From: Plantactinospora sp. BC1 | GTDB taxonomy: Bacteria; Actinomycetota; Actinomycetes; Mycobacteriales; Micromonosporaceae | Direction of reading: 5' to 3' | DNA: 64,000 nucleotides | Assembly (NCBI RefSeq): GCF_003030345.1 | Contig: NZ_CP028158.1 | Span: 1,612,001-1,676,000, forward strand | In this document: positions 15,778-24,325 of the stretch, piece after piece | Layout of the letters: every line of letters begins with the position of its first letter | How positions within the stretch are numbered: position 1 is the stretch's first letter | The notes under the pieces: model-generated | What the model saw: only the letters and a program-made list of their open reading frames with translations | The model's database searches: none | What the model was told of the DNA's origin: nothing | Position numbers and translations under genes: made by a program

Positions 15778-17067
15778 ATGAGAAAACACGGATTGACCGG
15801 CGCCGCCCTCGTGCTCGCGCTGGCCGTGGCGGCGGGCTGCGGCGGAGGCGACGACGGGAGCGGCACCGACGGCGCCGTCACCGGTGAGATCACGGTGCTG
15901 ACCCAGCGCACCGACATCGTCGACACGGTCTTCCAGGACTACAAGAAGAAGTTCGAGGCGAAGTACCCCGGCACCACGGTGAAGTTCGAGGCGATCACGG
16001 ACTACGAGGGCGAGGTCCGGATCCGGATGAACACCAAGGAGTACGGCGACGTGCTCCTCATCCCCAACTCGGTCACCACCGACCTGCTGCCGACCTTCTT
16101 CGAGCCGCTCGGCACCGTTGCCGAGCTGGAGAAGAAATACCGCTTCGTCCGCACCGAGCAGCGCCTCGACGACAAGGTCTACGGCCTCACCATCACCGGC
16201 AACGCGCAGGGCTTCGTCTACAACAAGAGGGTCTGGCAGCAGGCGGGGGTCACCGCGCCGCCGAAGACGCCGGAGGAGTTCCTCGGCGCGCTGGCCGCGA
16301 TCAAGGAGAAGACCGACGCTATCCCGCTCTACACCAACTACAAGGACAAGTGGCCACTCGGCCAGTGGGAGGGCAACCGAGGCGGGATCAGCGGCGACCC
16401 GGACGCGGCGATCAAGCTGGCCAAGGACGACGCCCCGTGGGCGCCCGGCAAGGAACACCACATCATGGACTCGCTGCTCTTCGACGCGGTGCAGCGCGGG
16501 CTGACCGAGCCGGACCCGACGACCACCAACTGGGAGCAGTCCAAGGGCATGCTCGGCACCGGCAAGATCGCCACGATGATGCTCGGCTCCTGGTCGATCG
16601 TGCAGATGCAGGGTGCGGCCACCGACAAGGCGGACATCGGCTACCTGCCGTTCCCGACCCAGGTCGACGGCAAGTTCCACACCGTCATCAGCGGCGACTA
16701 CGACAACGGCATCAACATCAACTCGAAGAACAAGGCGACCGCGCGGGCCTGGATCGACTGGTTCGCCGAGGAGTCCAACTACGCGGTCGACCAGGGCGGC
16801 ATCTCGCCGGTGATCAGCCAGGCGATGCCGAGCACCCTGGCCGACCTGACCGCCGCCGGGACCGAGTTCATCGAGTACAACCCGGCGCCGAAGGGCGAGG
16901 AGGGGCTGGCCGACAAGATCGGCAATGCCGCCGAGATCGCGCTCTGGGACGGCACGTACCGGCAGCGGATCGTGGACGCGGCCCGGGGCGCGAAGAAGGA
17001 GACCAAGGAGCAGATCTTCGCCGACCTGAACAAGAAGTGGGCGGAGACGAGGTCGAAGGTCCGGTAG
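15778..17067 (+). CDS. Carbohydrate ABC importer, substrate-binding lipoprotein
   Basis: 429 residues, type I sugar-binding (SBP_bac_1/MalE-like) family. The signal peptide ends with lipobox LAVAAGC (about residue 19), so it is membrane-anchored on the outside. The body starts GEITVLTQRTDIVDT, with the family GFVYNKRVWQQAGV and WPLGQWEGNRGG segments. It delivers a mono- or oligosaccharide to the two permeases that follow; the sugar cannot be deduced. ATG 15778 is chosen over 15751 because AAGGTGGG lies before it and the signal peptide begins there. No ATPase gene is present nearby, so the transporter must borrow a shared one such as an MsiK-type subunit. Confidence 0.92.
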   Translation: MRKHGLTGAALVLALAVAAGCGGGDDGSGTDGAVTGEITVLTQRTDIVDTVFQDYKKKFEAKYPGTTVKFEAITDYEGEVRIRMNTKEYGDVLLIPNSVTTDLLPTFFEPLGTVAELEKKYRFVRTEQRLDDKVYGLTITGNAQGFVYNKRVWQQAGVTAPPKTPEEFLGALAAIKEKTDAIPLYTNYKDKWPLGQWEGNRGGISGDPDAAIKLAKDDAPWAPGKEHHIMDSLLFDAVQRGLTEPDPTTTNWEQSKGMLGTGKIATMMLGSWSIVQMQGAATDKADIGYLPFPTQVDGKFHTVISGDYDNGININSKNKATARAWIDWFAEESNYAVDQGGISPVISQAMPSTLADLTAAGTEFIEYNPAPKGEEGLADKIGNAAEIALWDGTYRQRIVDAARGAKKETKEQIFADLNKKWAETRSKVR

Positions 17068-17096
17068 GGCACTGCCCTCGGATCCGCGTACCACCC

Positions 17097-17131
17097 GGGG
17101 CGGGCGGGTGACGGTGTCACCCGGCCGCCCC
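17097..17131 (+). terminator. Attenuator-like hairpin between binding protein and permease
   Basis: 15-bp stem with one G/G mismatch: GGGGCGG + CGGGTGAC (17097-17112), loop GGT, GTCACCCG + CCGCCCC (17116-17131). Such hairpins after ABC binding-protein genes lower downstream expression or stabilise the upstream message, giving more binding protein than permease. Confidence 0.7.
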
Positions 17132-17187
17132 GCGCCACCGGCACGACGACGTACGGTCCGGCTCGACCCGGAAGGTTTGCGTTCCCC

Positions 17188-18153
17188 ATGGCAACTCCGA
17201 CGAACACCGCGAGTCGGTTCCCCGGGTCGGCCGGCGCGGCGCTGCGGCAACGGCTCGGACCCACCGGCCCGCGCCGGCCGGTGCCGCGCCGACGGAAGCC
17301 CCTCACCCCCTATCTCTTCCTGCTGGTGCCGGTGGCGCTGCTCGCGGTCTTCACCTACGTCCCGGTCGTCAACATGTTCGGCTACAGCGTCACCTCGTGG
17401 AACGGCCTGAGCCCGACCAAGGAGTTCGTGGGCGGCGGGAACTACGTCGAGATCGCCACCCGCCCCGAACTCTTCGAGGTGCTCCGGGTCAGCCTCTACT
17501 ACATCGGCGCGTCGGTGCTGCAGATCGCGCTGGCGCTCTACTTCGCCACCGTGCTGAGCTTCAACGTCAGGTTCCGCAACCTCTTCAAGGGGATCATCTT
17601 CTTCCCGTACCTGATCAACGGCGTCGCCATCGCGATGGTCTTCCTCTACTTCTTCCAGCCCGGCGGCACCCTCGACTCGGCACTGCGGGTCTTCGGCCTC
17701 GGCAACCTGTCGCAGCAGTGGCTCGGCGACCCCGAGGTGATCAACTATTCGCTCGCCGGTACGTCGGTCTGGCGCTACCTCGGGCTGAACTTCGTACTCT
17801 TCCTCGGCGCGATCCAGTCGATCCCGGCCCAGCTCTACGAGGCGGCGGAGATCGACGGGGCGAACCGGTGGCACCAGTTCCGCTACCTGATCCTGCCCGG
17901 CATCCGGCCGATCGTCGGGCTCTCGTTCATCCTGGCGATCTCCGGGTCGCTCTCGGTCTTCGAGATCCCGTACATCATGACCGGCGGCGCGAACGGCAGC
18001 GAGACCTTCGTGATCCAGACCGTCGACATGGCGTTCAAGTACTACAAGGTCGGGCTCGCCTCGGCGATGGCCGTCGTACTCCTCGTGATCATCCTGCTGC
18101 TCACCTGGATCCAGCGCCGGGTCGTGCCCGAGGAGAAGGTGAACCTGACGTGA
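17188..18153 (+). CDS. Carbohydrate ABC importer, permease 1 (MalF-like)
   Basis: 321 residues with six membrane segments (first about 40-62) and the inner-membrane EAA loop YEAAEIDGANRWHQFRYLILPGI (about 217-239), which docks on the ATPase. It pairs with the next gene to form the sugar channel. The ATG is preceded by GGAAGG. Its TGA overlaps the GTG of permease 2, so the two are coupled. Family length and topology are normal. Confidence 0.93.
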   Translation: MATPTNTASRFPGSAGAALRQRLGPTGPRRPVPRRRKPLTPYLFLLVPVALLAVFTYVPVVNMFGYSVTSWNGLSPTKEFVGGGNYVEIATRPELFEVLRVSLYYIGASVLQIALALYFATVLSFNVRFRNLFKGIIFFPYLINGVAIAMVFLYFFQPGGTLDSALRVFGLGNLSQQWLGDPEVINYSLAGTSVWRYLGLNFVLFLGAIQSIPAQLYEAAEIDGANRWHQFRYLILPGIRPIVGLSFILAISGSLSVFEIPYIMTGGANGSETFVIQTVDMAFKYYKVGLASAMAVVLLVIILLLTWIQRRVVPEEKVNLT

Positions 18154-19049
18154 GCCTGACCGCCCTCCGCTCCCCCGGCACGCCACCCCGGCGACGGCCC
18201 CGGGCCGGCACCCCGCTCGGCACGTTCGGCGCCCGGGTCGCGGTGACCCTCAAGTACGTCTCCCTGGTCGTCGCCTCCCTGGTGGTGCTGGCGCCGCTGC
18301 TGGTCCTGCTGATGGCCTCGCTGAAGACCAACGACGAGTTCATCAACGGGGCGCCGTTCGACCCGCCCGGCAACTGGTTCAACCTCGACAACTACGTCAC
18401 GGCGTTCACCCAGGGCGGCATGCTGCGGGCCTTCGTCAACACCTCGGTCATCCTGGCCGTGTCGCTGGCCGGTACGGTGCTGATCGGCTCGATGGCGGCG
18501 TACGCCCTGGACCGGTTCGAGTTCCGGTTCCGCAAGACCATCATCATGCTGTTCCTGCTCGCCACCCTGGTGCCCGGGGTGACCACCCAGGTGGCGACCT
18601 TCCAGGTGGTGAACGGTCTCGGGCTGTTCAACACCAGGTGGTCGGCGATCGTGCTCTTCCTCGGCACCGACATCATCTCGATCTACATCTTCCAGCAGTT
18701 CCTCCGGGGGATTCCCCGGGAGCTGGACGAGTCGGCCGCCCTGGAGGGCGCCAACCACTTCACGATCTATCTGCGGATCATCCTTCCCCTGTTGAAACCG
18801 GCGATCGCGACCGTCGTGATCATCAAGGGGATCACCATGTACAACGAGTTCTACATCCCGTTCCTCTACATGCCCGACCGCGACCTCGGGGTCATCTCCA
18901 CCTCGCTGTTCCGCTTCAAGGGGCCGTTCGGGGCGCAGTGGGAGGTCATCTCGGCCGGGGTCATCCTGGTGATCGTCCCGACTCTGATCGTCTTCCTGCT
19001 GCTGCAACGCTTCATCTACAACGGGTTCACCAGCGGGGCGACGAAGTAG
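18150..19049 (+). CDS. Carbohydrate ABC importer, permease 2 (MalG-like)
   Basis: 299 residues, six membrane segments, EAA motif ESAALEGANHFTIYLRIILP in the second half. GTG at 18150 is chosen because GTGA overlaps the preceding stop and the protein then starts VSLTALRSPG, about 30 residues before the first membrane helix. A longer reading to 17397 runs through the previous gene and is a shadow. With the binding protein and permease 1 it completes the membrane part of the importer. Confidence 0.92.
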   Translation: MSLTALRSPGTPPRRRPRAGTPLGTFGARVAVTLKYVSLVVASLVVLAPLLVLLMASLKTNDEFINGAPFDPPGNWFNLDNYVTAFTQGGMLRAFVNTSVILAVSLAGTVLIGSMAAYALDRFEFRFRKTIIMLFLLATLVPGVTTQVATFQVVNGLGLFNTRWSAIVLFLGTDIISIYIFQQFLRGIPRELDESAALEGANHFTIYLRIILPLLKPAIATVVIIKGITMYNEFYIPFLYMPDRDLGVISTSLFRFKGPFGAQWEVISAGVILVIVPTLIVFLLLQRFIYNGFTSGATK

Positions 19050-19111
19050 CCGGAGCGACGGTCCGGCCGGCCAGCGGCGGCACCGGGTCCGACCGGCGGT
19101 ATCGTCGTGCG

Positions 19112-19966
19112 GTGCGTACGGACAGTGTCGGCAGCTCCGCCCGGGTGCCCCGGACGTTGCGGGTCACCACCCGCAACGCCAGCTTCCAGCAGTGGTCGGC
19201 GCTGCTGACCAACCGCACCAAGCGGCAGCGGGCCGGCGAGTTCCTGGTGCAGGGCGTCCGGCCGATCACCGTGGCGGTCCGGCAGGGCTGGCCGGTGCAC
19301 GCGCTGCTGCACCCGGACGGCGTGCCGCTGTCCCGGTGGGCCCGGGACCTGCTCGACCAGACCACCGGCAACCGGGTCGCGGTCGCCCCCGACCTGCTGC
19401 ACGAACTCGGCGGCAAGGACGAGGAGCTGCCGGAACTCGTCGCCGTGCTGGGTCTGCCGCCGGACCGGCTGGACCGGATCCCGGTCGGGCCCGACGCACT
19501 GGTGGTGGTCTTCGACCGGCCGACCGCACCGGGCAACATCGGCACCCTGGTCCGCTCCGCCGACGCGTTCGGCGCCGCCGGGCTGGTGGTGGTCGGGCAC
19601 GCCGCCGACCCGTACGACCCGAGAGCGGTCCGGGCCAGCACCGGCTCGCTCTTCGCGGTGCCGGTGGTCCGCACCGGTTCGCACCGGGACGTACTCGACT
19701 GGGTGGCCGCGCTGCGCGAGCGCGGGTTGCCGGTGCAGATCGTCGGCACCGACGAGGCCGGCGAGGTCGAGATCGCCGAACACGACCTCACCGGCCCCAC
19801 CGTGCTGCTGGTCGGCAACGAGACCTCCGGGCTCAGCGCGGCGTGGCGGCAGTCCTGCGACCGGATGCTCCGGATCCCGATCGCCGGATCGGCGAGCTCG
19901 CTCAACGCCGCGACGGCGGGCACCGTCGCCCTGTACGAGGCGTCCCGACAGCGCCGCCGGGTCTGA
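19112..19966 (+). CDS. SpoU/TrmH-family RNA 2'-O-ribose methyltransferase
   Basis: 284 residues. An N-terminal substrate-binding domain (TNRTKRQRAGEFLVQGVRP) precedes a trefoil-knot SPOUT catalytic domain with all three motifs: APGNIGTLVRSADAFGA (motif 1 with the catalytic Arg), LLVGNETSGLS (motif 2) and IPIAGSASSLNAATAGTVALYEA (motif 3). It methylates a ribose 2'-OH of rRNA or tRNA using SAM. Which nucleotide is unknown. The GTG at 19112 gives the shortest full family-like protein; no strong ribosome site precedes it, so the start is uncertain by about 20 residues. Confidence 0.9.
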   Translation: MRTDSVGSSARVPRTLRVTTRNASFQQWSALLTNRTKRQRAGEFLVQGVRPITVAVRQGWPVHALLHPDGVPLSRWARDLLDQTTGNRVAVAPDLLHELGGKDEELPELVAVLGLPPDRLDRIPVGPDALVVVFDRPTAPGNIGTLVRSADAFGAAGLVVVGHAADPYDPRAVRASTGSLFAVPVVRTGSHRDVLDWVAALRERGLPVQIVGTDEAGEVEIAEHDLTGPTVLLVGNETSGLSAAWRQSCDRMLRIPIAGSASSLNAATAGTVALYEASRQRRRV

Positions 19967-20057
19967 GGCGTTCGGAGGCGGATCGCCCGACCCGTCGCCG
20001 GTGTGCGCGGGGTCGCGGCGGTTGGCGTACGACGGCGGAGCCGATAGGTTCCCCGTT

Positions 20058-20585
20058 GTGCGGTATCTGGAGGTGGGCTGCCGAGTACTCCTCGCCGCGG
20101 TGTTCATCGTGGCCGTCGCCAACAAGGTCGCGTCCAGGGCCGCCTGGCGGGACTTCGTCCGGTCGCTGCGCGAGTTGCGGCAACTGCCGGAGGCTGCGGT
20201 GCGGCCGGCGGCGGTCGCGACGGTGACGGCCGAGGCGCTCGCCGCCGCGCTGTTTCTGGTGCCGCTGCGGGTGGCCGGCGTCCTCGGCTTCGCACTCGCG
20301 ATCGGTCTGCTCGCCGCCTTCACCGTCGTGATCGGACTGGCCCTGGCCAGGGGCAACCGCGCTCCCTGCCGGTGCTTCGGCGCCTCCAGTACCCCGCTCG
20401 GCATCCCCCACCTGGTGCGGAACCTGACCCTGATCTGTGTGGCGGCGCTGGGCGTGCTCGGACTGTCCACGGGGACCGCCCTCGACCCGGCGTACGCGAT
20501 GATCGCCGGCATCACCGGCCTGGTCCTCGGCATGTTGACGACGGCGGCCGAGGACATCGTCGCCCTGGTCAAACCGGTCCGGTAG
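20058..20585 (+). CDS. MauE/DoxX-like redox membrane protein
   Basis: 175 residues with four or five membrane helices and the MauE signature APCRCFGAS (about residues 107-115), a CxC pair in a loop. MauE-type proteins take part in disulfide formation or reduction for exported enzymes such as methylamine dehydrogenase; similar proteins occur widely without mau genes. No thioredoxin-like or DsbD partner lies next door, so its partner is unknown. GTG 20058 is chosen so that the protein begins VRYLEVGCRVLLAAVF, directly before the first helix. Confidence 0.82.
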   Translation: MRYLEVGCRVLLAAVFIVAVANKVASRAAWRDFVRSLRELRQLPEAAVRPAAVATVTAEALAAALFLVPLRVAGVLGFALAIGLLAAFTVVIGLALARGNRAPCRCFGASSTPLGIPHLVRNLTLICVAALGVLGLSTGTALDPAYAMIAGITGLVLGMLTTAAEDIVALVKPVR

Positions 20586-20731
20586 CCCGGCCGGCGACGA
20601 ACCCGGTCGGGGGCATCACGTTCGGCGGGCCGGGGCCAGCGACGCCGGGTACGCAGCGGGGTGGCACCTCCCGAGCGGTGGTGGTCGTAGCACCACAGAT
20701 CGGAGTCGGGCCGGTCGACCAGAATGGCGGC

Positions 20732-22036
20732 ATGGACCCCGCGACCAGCACCCGGCCACCACCGCACCGGCTCCGCCGCCGGCTCGTCCAGGGCGGCGAG
20801 GGGCTGCTGCTGGCCGTACTCTCGGTCAGCGCCAACATCGTCCTGCTGGTGCTCTCGGTGCTCTCCCTCGGCTTCACGGTGCTCGGCGTGGGCCTCCTCG
20901 CCTTTCCCGCGGTGACCGCCGTGGTACGCCACGTCGCCGGGCTGAACCGCAGGATCGCGGGGCGGTGGACCGGCCGGGAGGTGCCCAGCCCGTACCGGCC
21001 GGCGCCGGAGCGGACGACCGTCTGGGCCCGGTACCGGTGGGTGGTGACCGACCCGGCCACCTGGCGGGACCTGCTCTGGCTGCTCACGTCGATACCGGTC
21101 GGGCTGGTACTCGGGCTGCTGCCGGTCTGCCTGGTGGTCTACGGCCTGGAGGGGCTGCTCGGAGTGCCGGTGCTGCTCTGGGCCCTCGACGCCTGGTACG
21201 GCTACGGCGCGGTCTGGCCGGCCGACACCCTCGGCAAGGCGCTGCTGGCGCTGCCGCAGGGTGCGCTGATCCTGCTCTTCGGCGGTGTCGTCGGTGAGCT
21301 GATCCACCGGACGCACGCCGGCTTCATCCGGGCGCTGCTGGCGCCGACCCGGGCGGCGGCGCTGCACCGGCGGGTCCGGCAGCTCACCGAGAGCCGGTCG
21401 GAGGCCGTCGACGCGCAGGCCGCCGAGCTGCGTCGGATCGAGCGGGACCTGCACGACGGGGCCCAGGCCCGGCTGGTGGCGCTGAGCATGAGCATCGGGC
21501 TGGCCGAGGAGCTGATGAGCCGCGACCCGGCGGCGGCGCGGCGGCTGATGGCCGAGGCCCGGGAGGCCAGCGGGCAGGCCCTGGGCGAGCTGCGGGACCT
21601 GGTCCGGGGCATCCATCCGCCGGTACTCGCCGAACGCGGGCTGGCCGGTGCGATCCGGGCGCTCGCGCTGAAACTGCCGCTGCCGGTCGAGGTCGACGTC
21701 GAACTTCCGGGCCGGCCACTGGCCCCGGTCGAGTCGGCGGTCTACTTCACCGCCGCCGAGCTGCTGGCCAACGTCGCCAAGCACAGCTCCGCACGCAACG
21801 CCTGGGTACGGCTGCGGCACGGCGACGGCCGGCTGGTCATGGTGGTCGGCGACGACGGGGCCGGCGGGGCCGACCCGGCCGGCGGGACCGGCCTGCGGGG
21901 GATCGAGCGCCGGCTGGCCGCCTTTGATGGCACGATGTTCGTGGCCAGCCCGCCCGGCGGGCCCACGACCGTGACCATGGAGCTGCCGTGCGAGTTGTCA
22001 TCGCCGAAGACCTCGCCCTGCTCAGGGACGGATTGA
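20732..22036 (+). CDS. Sensor histidine kinase, NarX/DesK-type (HisKA_3)
   Basis: 434 residues. Three or four hydrophobic segments fill residues 25-65, 115-155 and 170-195 and form the sensor part. The dimerisation/phosphoacceptor domain has RRIERDLHDGAQARLVALSM with His241, and the HATPase domain has ELLANVAKHSSA (N box) and GDDGAGG then GTGLRGIERRL (G boxes). It autophosphorylates and passes phosphate to the response regulator, whose GTG start lies inside its last 16 codons. ATG 20732 is the first that keeps the membrane region intact. Confidence 0.92.
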   Translation: MDPATSTRPPPHRLRRRLVQGGEGLLLAVLSVSANIVLLVLSVLSLGFTVLGVGLLAFPAVTAVVRHVAGLNRRIAGRWTGREVPSPYRPAPERTTVWARYRWVVTDPATWRDLLWLLTSIPVGLVLGLLPVCLVVYGLEGLLGVPVLLWALDAWYGYGAVWPADTLGKALLALPQGALILLFGGVVGELIHRTHAGFIRALLAPTRAAALHRRVRQLTESRSEAVDAQAAELRRIERDLHDGAQARLVALSMSIGLAEELMSRDPAAARRLMAEAREASGQALGELRDLVRGIHPPVLAERGLAGAIRALALKLPLPVEVDVELPGRPLAPVESAVYFTAAELLANVAKHSSARNAWVRLRHGDGRLVMVVGDDGAGGADPAGGTGLRGIERRLAAFDGTMFVASPPGGPTTVTMELPCELSSPKTSPCSGTD

Positions 22037-22632
22037 CCCGGCTGCTCCAGGCGTTCGACTTCGAGGTCGTGGCCGCGGTCGACAACGGACCGGCGCTGCT
22101 GCCGGCGCTGGTCGAGCACCGTCCGGACGTGGCGGTGGTCGACGTACGGCTGCCGCCGACCTTCACCGACGAGGGGCTCCAGGCGGCGATCGAGGCCCGT
22201 ACCCGGATGCCGGGACTGCCGGTACTCGTGCTCTCGCAGCACGTCGAGCAGCTCTACGCCCGGGAACTGCTCGCCGACCGCAGTGGTGCGATCGGCTATC
22301 TGCTCAAGGACCGGGTCTCCAACGTGGGCCAGTTCGTCGACGCGGTGCGGCGGGTGGCGACCGGCGGCACGGTGATGGATCCGGAGGTCATCGCCGAACT
22401 GCTGGCGAACCGCTCCGGCGCGGAGCCGCTGCACGCGCTCACCGCCCGGGAGCGGGAGGTGCTCGGCCTGATGGCGGAGGGCCGGTCGAACGCGGCGATC
22501 GCGGGCCGGCTCTTCGTCACCGAGAAGGCGGTCAGCAAGCACATCAACAGCATCTTCAGCAAGCTGGGCATGCCGCCGTCGGAGGACGACAACCGGCGGG
22601 TACTGGCGGTGTTGGCGTACCTGAACGCCTGA
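21988..22632 (+). CDS. NarL/LuxR-family response regulator
   Basis: 214 residues. Receiver domain with acidic pair ED (7-8), phosphoacceptor Asp52 in VVDVRLPP and the Lys of LLKDRVS; C-terminal LuxR helix-turn-helix LTAREREVLGLMAEGRSNAAIAGRLFVTEKAVSKHINSIFSKL (residues ~149-191). It overlaps the kinase gene by 49 bases, a firm sign of a cognate pair. The P450 gene starts 157 bases downstream and may be a target, but there is no direct evidence. The GTG start follows GGAGCTG. Confidence 0.94.
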   Translation: MRVVIAEDLALLRDGLTRLLQAFDFEVVAAVDNGPALLPALVEHRPDVAVVDVRLPPTFTDEGLQAAIEARTRMPGLPVLVLSQHVEQLYARELLADRSGAIGYLLKDRVSNVGQFVDAVRRVATGGTVMDPEVIAELLANRSGAEPLHALTAREREVLGLMAEGRSNAAIAGRLFVTEKAVSKHINSIFSKLGMPPSEDDNRRVLAVLAYLNA

Positions 22633-22665
22633 GACCGTCCTATGTGACCAATGGAATTGATCAGT

Positions 22666-22677
22666 GTAGTTCGCTAC
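22666..22677 (+). promoter_or_regulatory. Small inverted repeat in the AT-rich P450 leader
   Basis: GTAG-TTCG-CTAC, either a UUCG-capped RNA hairpin or a short protein-binding palindrome. It sits in the only AT-richer patch (about 22640-22685) before the P450 gene, so it probably marks the promoter region. Confidence 0.35.
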
Positions 22678-22788
22678 TATCCGCCATCAGTGCCTTACCC
22701 GGCGCCGATGGCCGATCGGATCACCACGGTCAAGCCGATCGTCACCGACCGTCGCGCCGACCGCGCCCGCTCGACGGAGGGATCCGAG

Positions 22789-23994
22789 ATGACGGACAGC
22801 CGGCAGGTGACCGCCCGCCCCTACCCGTTCGCCGCCCCCGACCGGCTCAACCTCGACCCGCACTACGCCCGGCTGCGCCGCGACGAGCCACTGATCCGGG
22901 TGCAACTGCCCTTCGGCGAGGAGACCTGGCTCGCCACCCGCTACTCCGACGTCCGGGTCGTGCTCGGCGACGCCCGGTTCAGCCGGGCCGCCGGGGTCGG
23001 GCGCGACCAGCCCCGGACGATGCCCCGGCAACCGGATCTCGGCATGCTCGGCATGGATCCACCCGACCACACCCGGCTGCGCCGGCTGGTGGCGAAGGCG
23101 TTCACCGCCCGCCGGGTGGAACTGCTGCGCACCCGCGCCCAGGAGATCGCCGACGGGCTGGTCGACCAGATGGTCGAGGCCGGTCCCCCGGCCGACCTGG
23201 TGGAGCACTTCGCCACCCCGCTGCCGATCCAGGTCATCTGCGAGCTGCTCGGCGTCCCGTTCGCCGACCGGGACAGGTTCCACACCTGGTCGGAGGCGAT
23301 CGTCTCGACCACCTCGCTGAGCCCGGAGAAGATCCAGGAATACCTGGAGAGCCTCTGGGGCTACATCGGCGCGCTGGTCGCGGTCCGCCGTCGCGAGCCG
23401 ATCGACGACCTGCTCGGCGCGATGGTGCGGGCCCGGGACGAGAACGAGGACCGGCTCACCGAGCAGGAGCTGGTGCAGCTCGCCGCCGGCCTGCTCGCGG
23501 CCGGGCACGAGACGACCGTGACCCAGATCCCGAACTTCGTCTACGTGCTCCTACAGAACCCGGCGGAGCTGGCCCGGCTCCGCGCCGATCCCACGCTGAT
23601 CCCGAGCGCCGTCGAGGAGCTGATGCGCTACGTGCCGCTCGGCGCCGCCTCGGCCTTCCCCCGGTACGCGACGGAGGACGTCGAACTCGGCGGGGTACTC
23701 GTCCGGGCCGGCGAGCCGGTACTCCCGGCGATCGGCTCGGCCAACCGGGACGGTACGGTCTTCGCCGATCCGGACCGGCTCGACCTGGGTCGGGAGGTCA
23801 ATCCGCACGTCGGCTTCGGTCACGGTGTGCACCACTGCGTCGGCGCGCAGCTCGCCCGGATGGAGTTGCAGGTGGCGATCGGCACCCTGGTCGCTCGCCT
23901 GCCCGGACTGCGGCTGGCGGTGCCCGAGCCGGAGGTGCCGTGGAAGAGCGGCCTGCTGGTACGCGGACCGCTCGCCCTTCCGGTGGCCTGGTGA
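22789..23994 (+). CDS. Cytochrome P450
   Basis: 401 residues, complete soluble bacterial P450. The I-helix oxygen-binding motif is AGHETT (238-243), the K-helix ExxR is Glu277/Arg280, and the heme loop is FGHGVHHCVG (343-352) with Cys350 as thiolate ligand. It hydroxylates or otherwise oxidises an unknown substrate with electrons from a ferredoxin. ATG 22789 is chosen over the longer frame at 22651 because GGAGG lies eight bases before it and the protein then starts in the normal place. The stop overlaps the ferredoxin start. No reductase or other biosynthetic genes adjoin, so the substrate stays open. Confidence 0.94.
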   Translation: MTDSRQVTARPYPFAAPDRLNLDPHYARLRRDEPLIRVQLPFGEETWLATRYSDVRVVLGDARFSRAAGVGRDQPRTMPRQPDLGMLGMDPPDHTRLRRLVAKAFTARRVELLRTRAQEIADGLVDQMVEAGPPADLVEHFATPLPIQVICELLGVPFADRDRFHTWSEAIVSTTSLSPEKIQEYLESLWGYIGALVAVRRREPIDDLLGAMVRARDENEDRLTEQELVQLAAGLLAAGHETTVTQIPNFVYVLLQNPAELARLRADPTLIPSAVEELMRYVPLGAASAFPRYATEDVELGGVLVRAGEPVLPAIGSANRDGTVFADPDRLDLGREVNPHVGFGHGVHHCVGAQLARMELQVAIGTLVARLPGLRLAVPEPEVPWKSGLLVRGPLALPVAW

Positions 23995-24218
23995 GCGCCG
24001 CCTGGCGGGTCAGCGTCGACCCGCACCGCTGCATCGGCTCCGGGATCTGCGCCGGCATGGCGCCCGGGCACTTCCGGCTCGTCGACGGGCTCTCCACTCC
24101 GCTGGCCGAGACCGTCGACCCGGCCGACCCGGTGGTCGACGCCGCCGAGTCCTGCCCGGTCGAGGCGATCCTGGTGCGGGACGCGGAGGACCAGCGACTC
24201 ATCGCGCCCGAGGCGTGA
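23991..24218 (+). CDS. [3Fe-4S]-type ferredoxin, partner of the P450
   Basis: 75 residues. The cluster ligands are C-x5-C in RCIGSGICAGMAP plus the distal ESCPVEAI, the three-Cys pattern of actinobacterial P450 ferredoxins. The GTG start lies in the P450 stop (GTGA overlap), so the pair is co-translated and should carry electrons to the heme. A strong terminator hairpin follows, so P450 and ferredoxin close this transcription unit. Confidence 0.93.
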   Translation: MSAAWRVSVDPHRCIGSGICAGMAPGHFRLVDGLSTPLAETVDPADPVVDAAESCPVEAILVRDAEDQRLIAPEA

Positions 24219-24224
24219 CGCGGA

Positions 24225-24253
24225 CCGTCCGGCGCCCGGGTGGCGCCGGACGG
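24225..24253 (+). terminator. Terminator of the P450/ferredoxin unit
   Basis: Perfect 12-bp stem CCGTCCGGCGCC / GGCGCCGGACGG with the 5-base loop CGGGT, starting six bases after the ferredoxin stop. Confidence 0.85.
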
Positions 24254-24282
24254 GCTCGGCGAACCGGTCGACCGGGTCCCGC

Positions 24283-24320
24283 CCCGGCCCGGCCGACGGC
24301 CTGGCCCGGGTCGGGCCGGG
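24283..24320 (-). terminator. Terminator-like hairpin of the alpha/beta hydrolase gene
   Basis: CCCGGCCCG at 24283-24291 pairs with CGGGCCGGG at 24312-24320 across a 20-base loop, just past the stop of the leftward hydrolase. Confidence 0.5.
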
Positions 24321-24325
24321 CCTGG

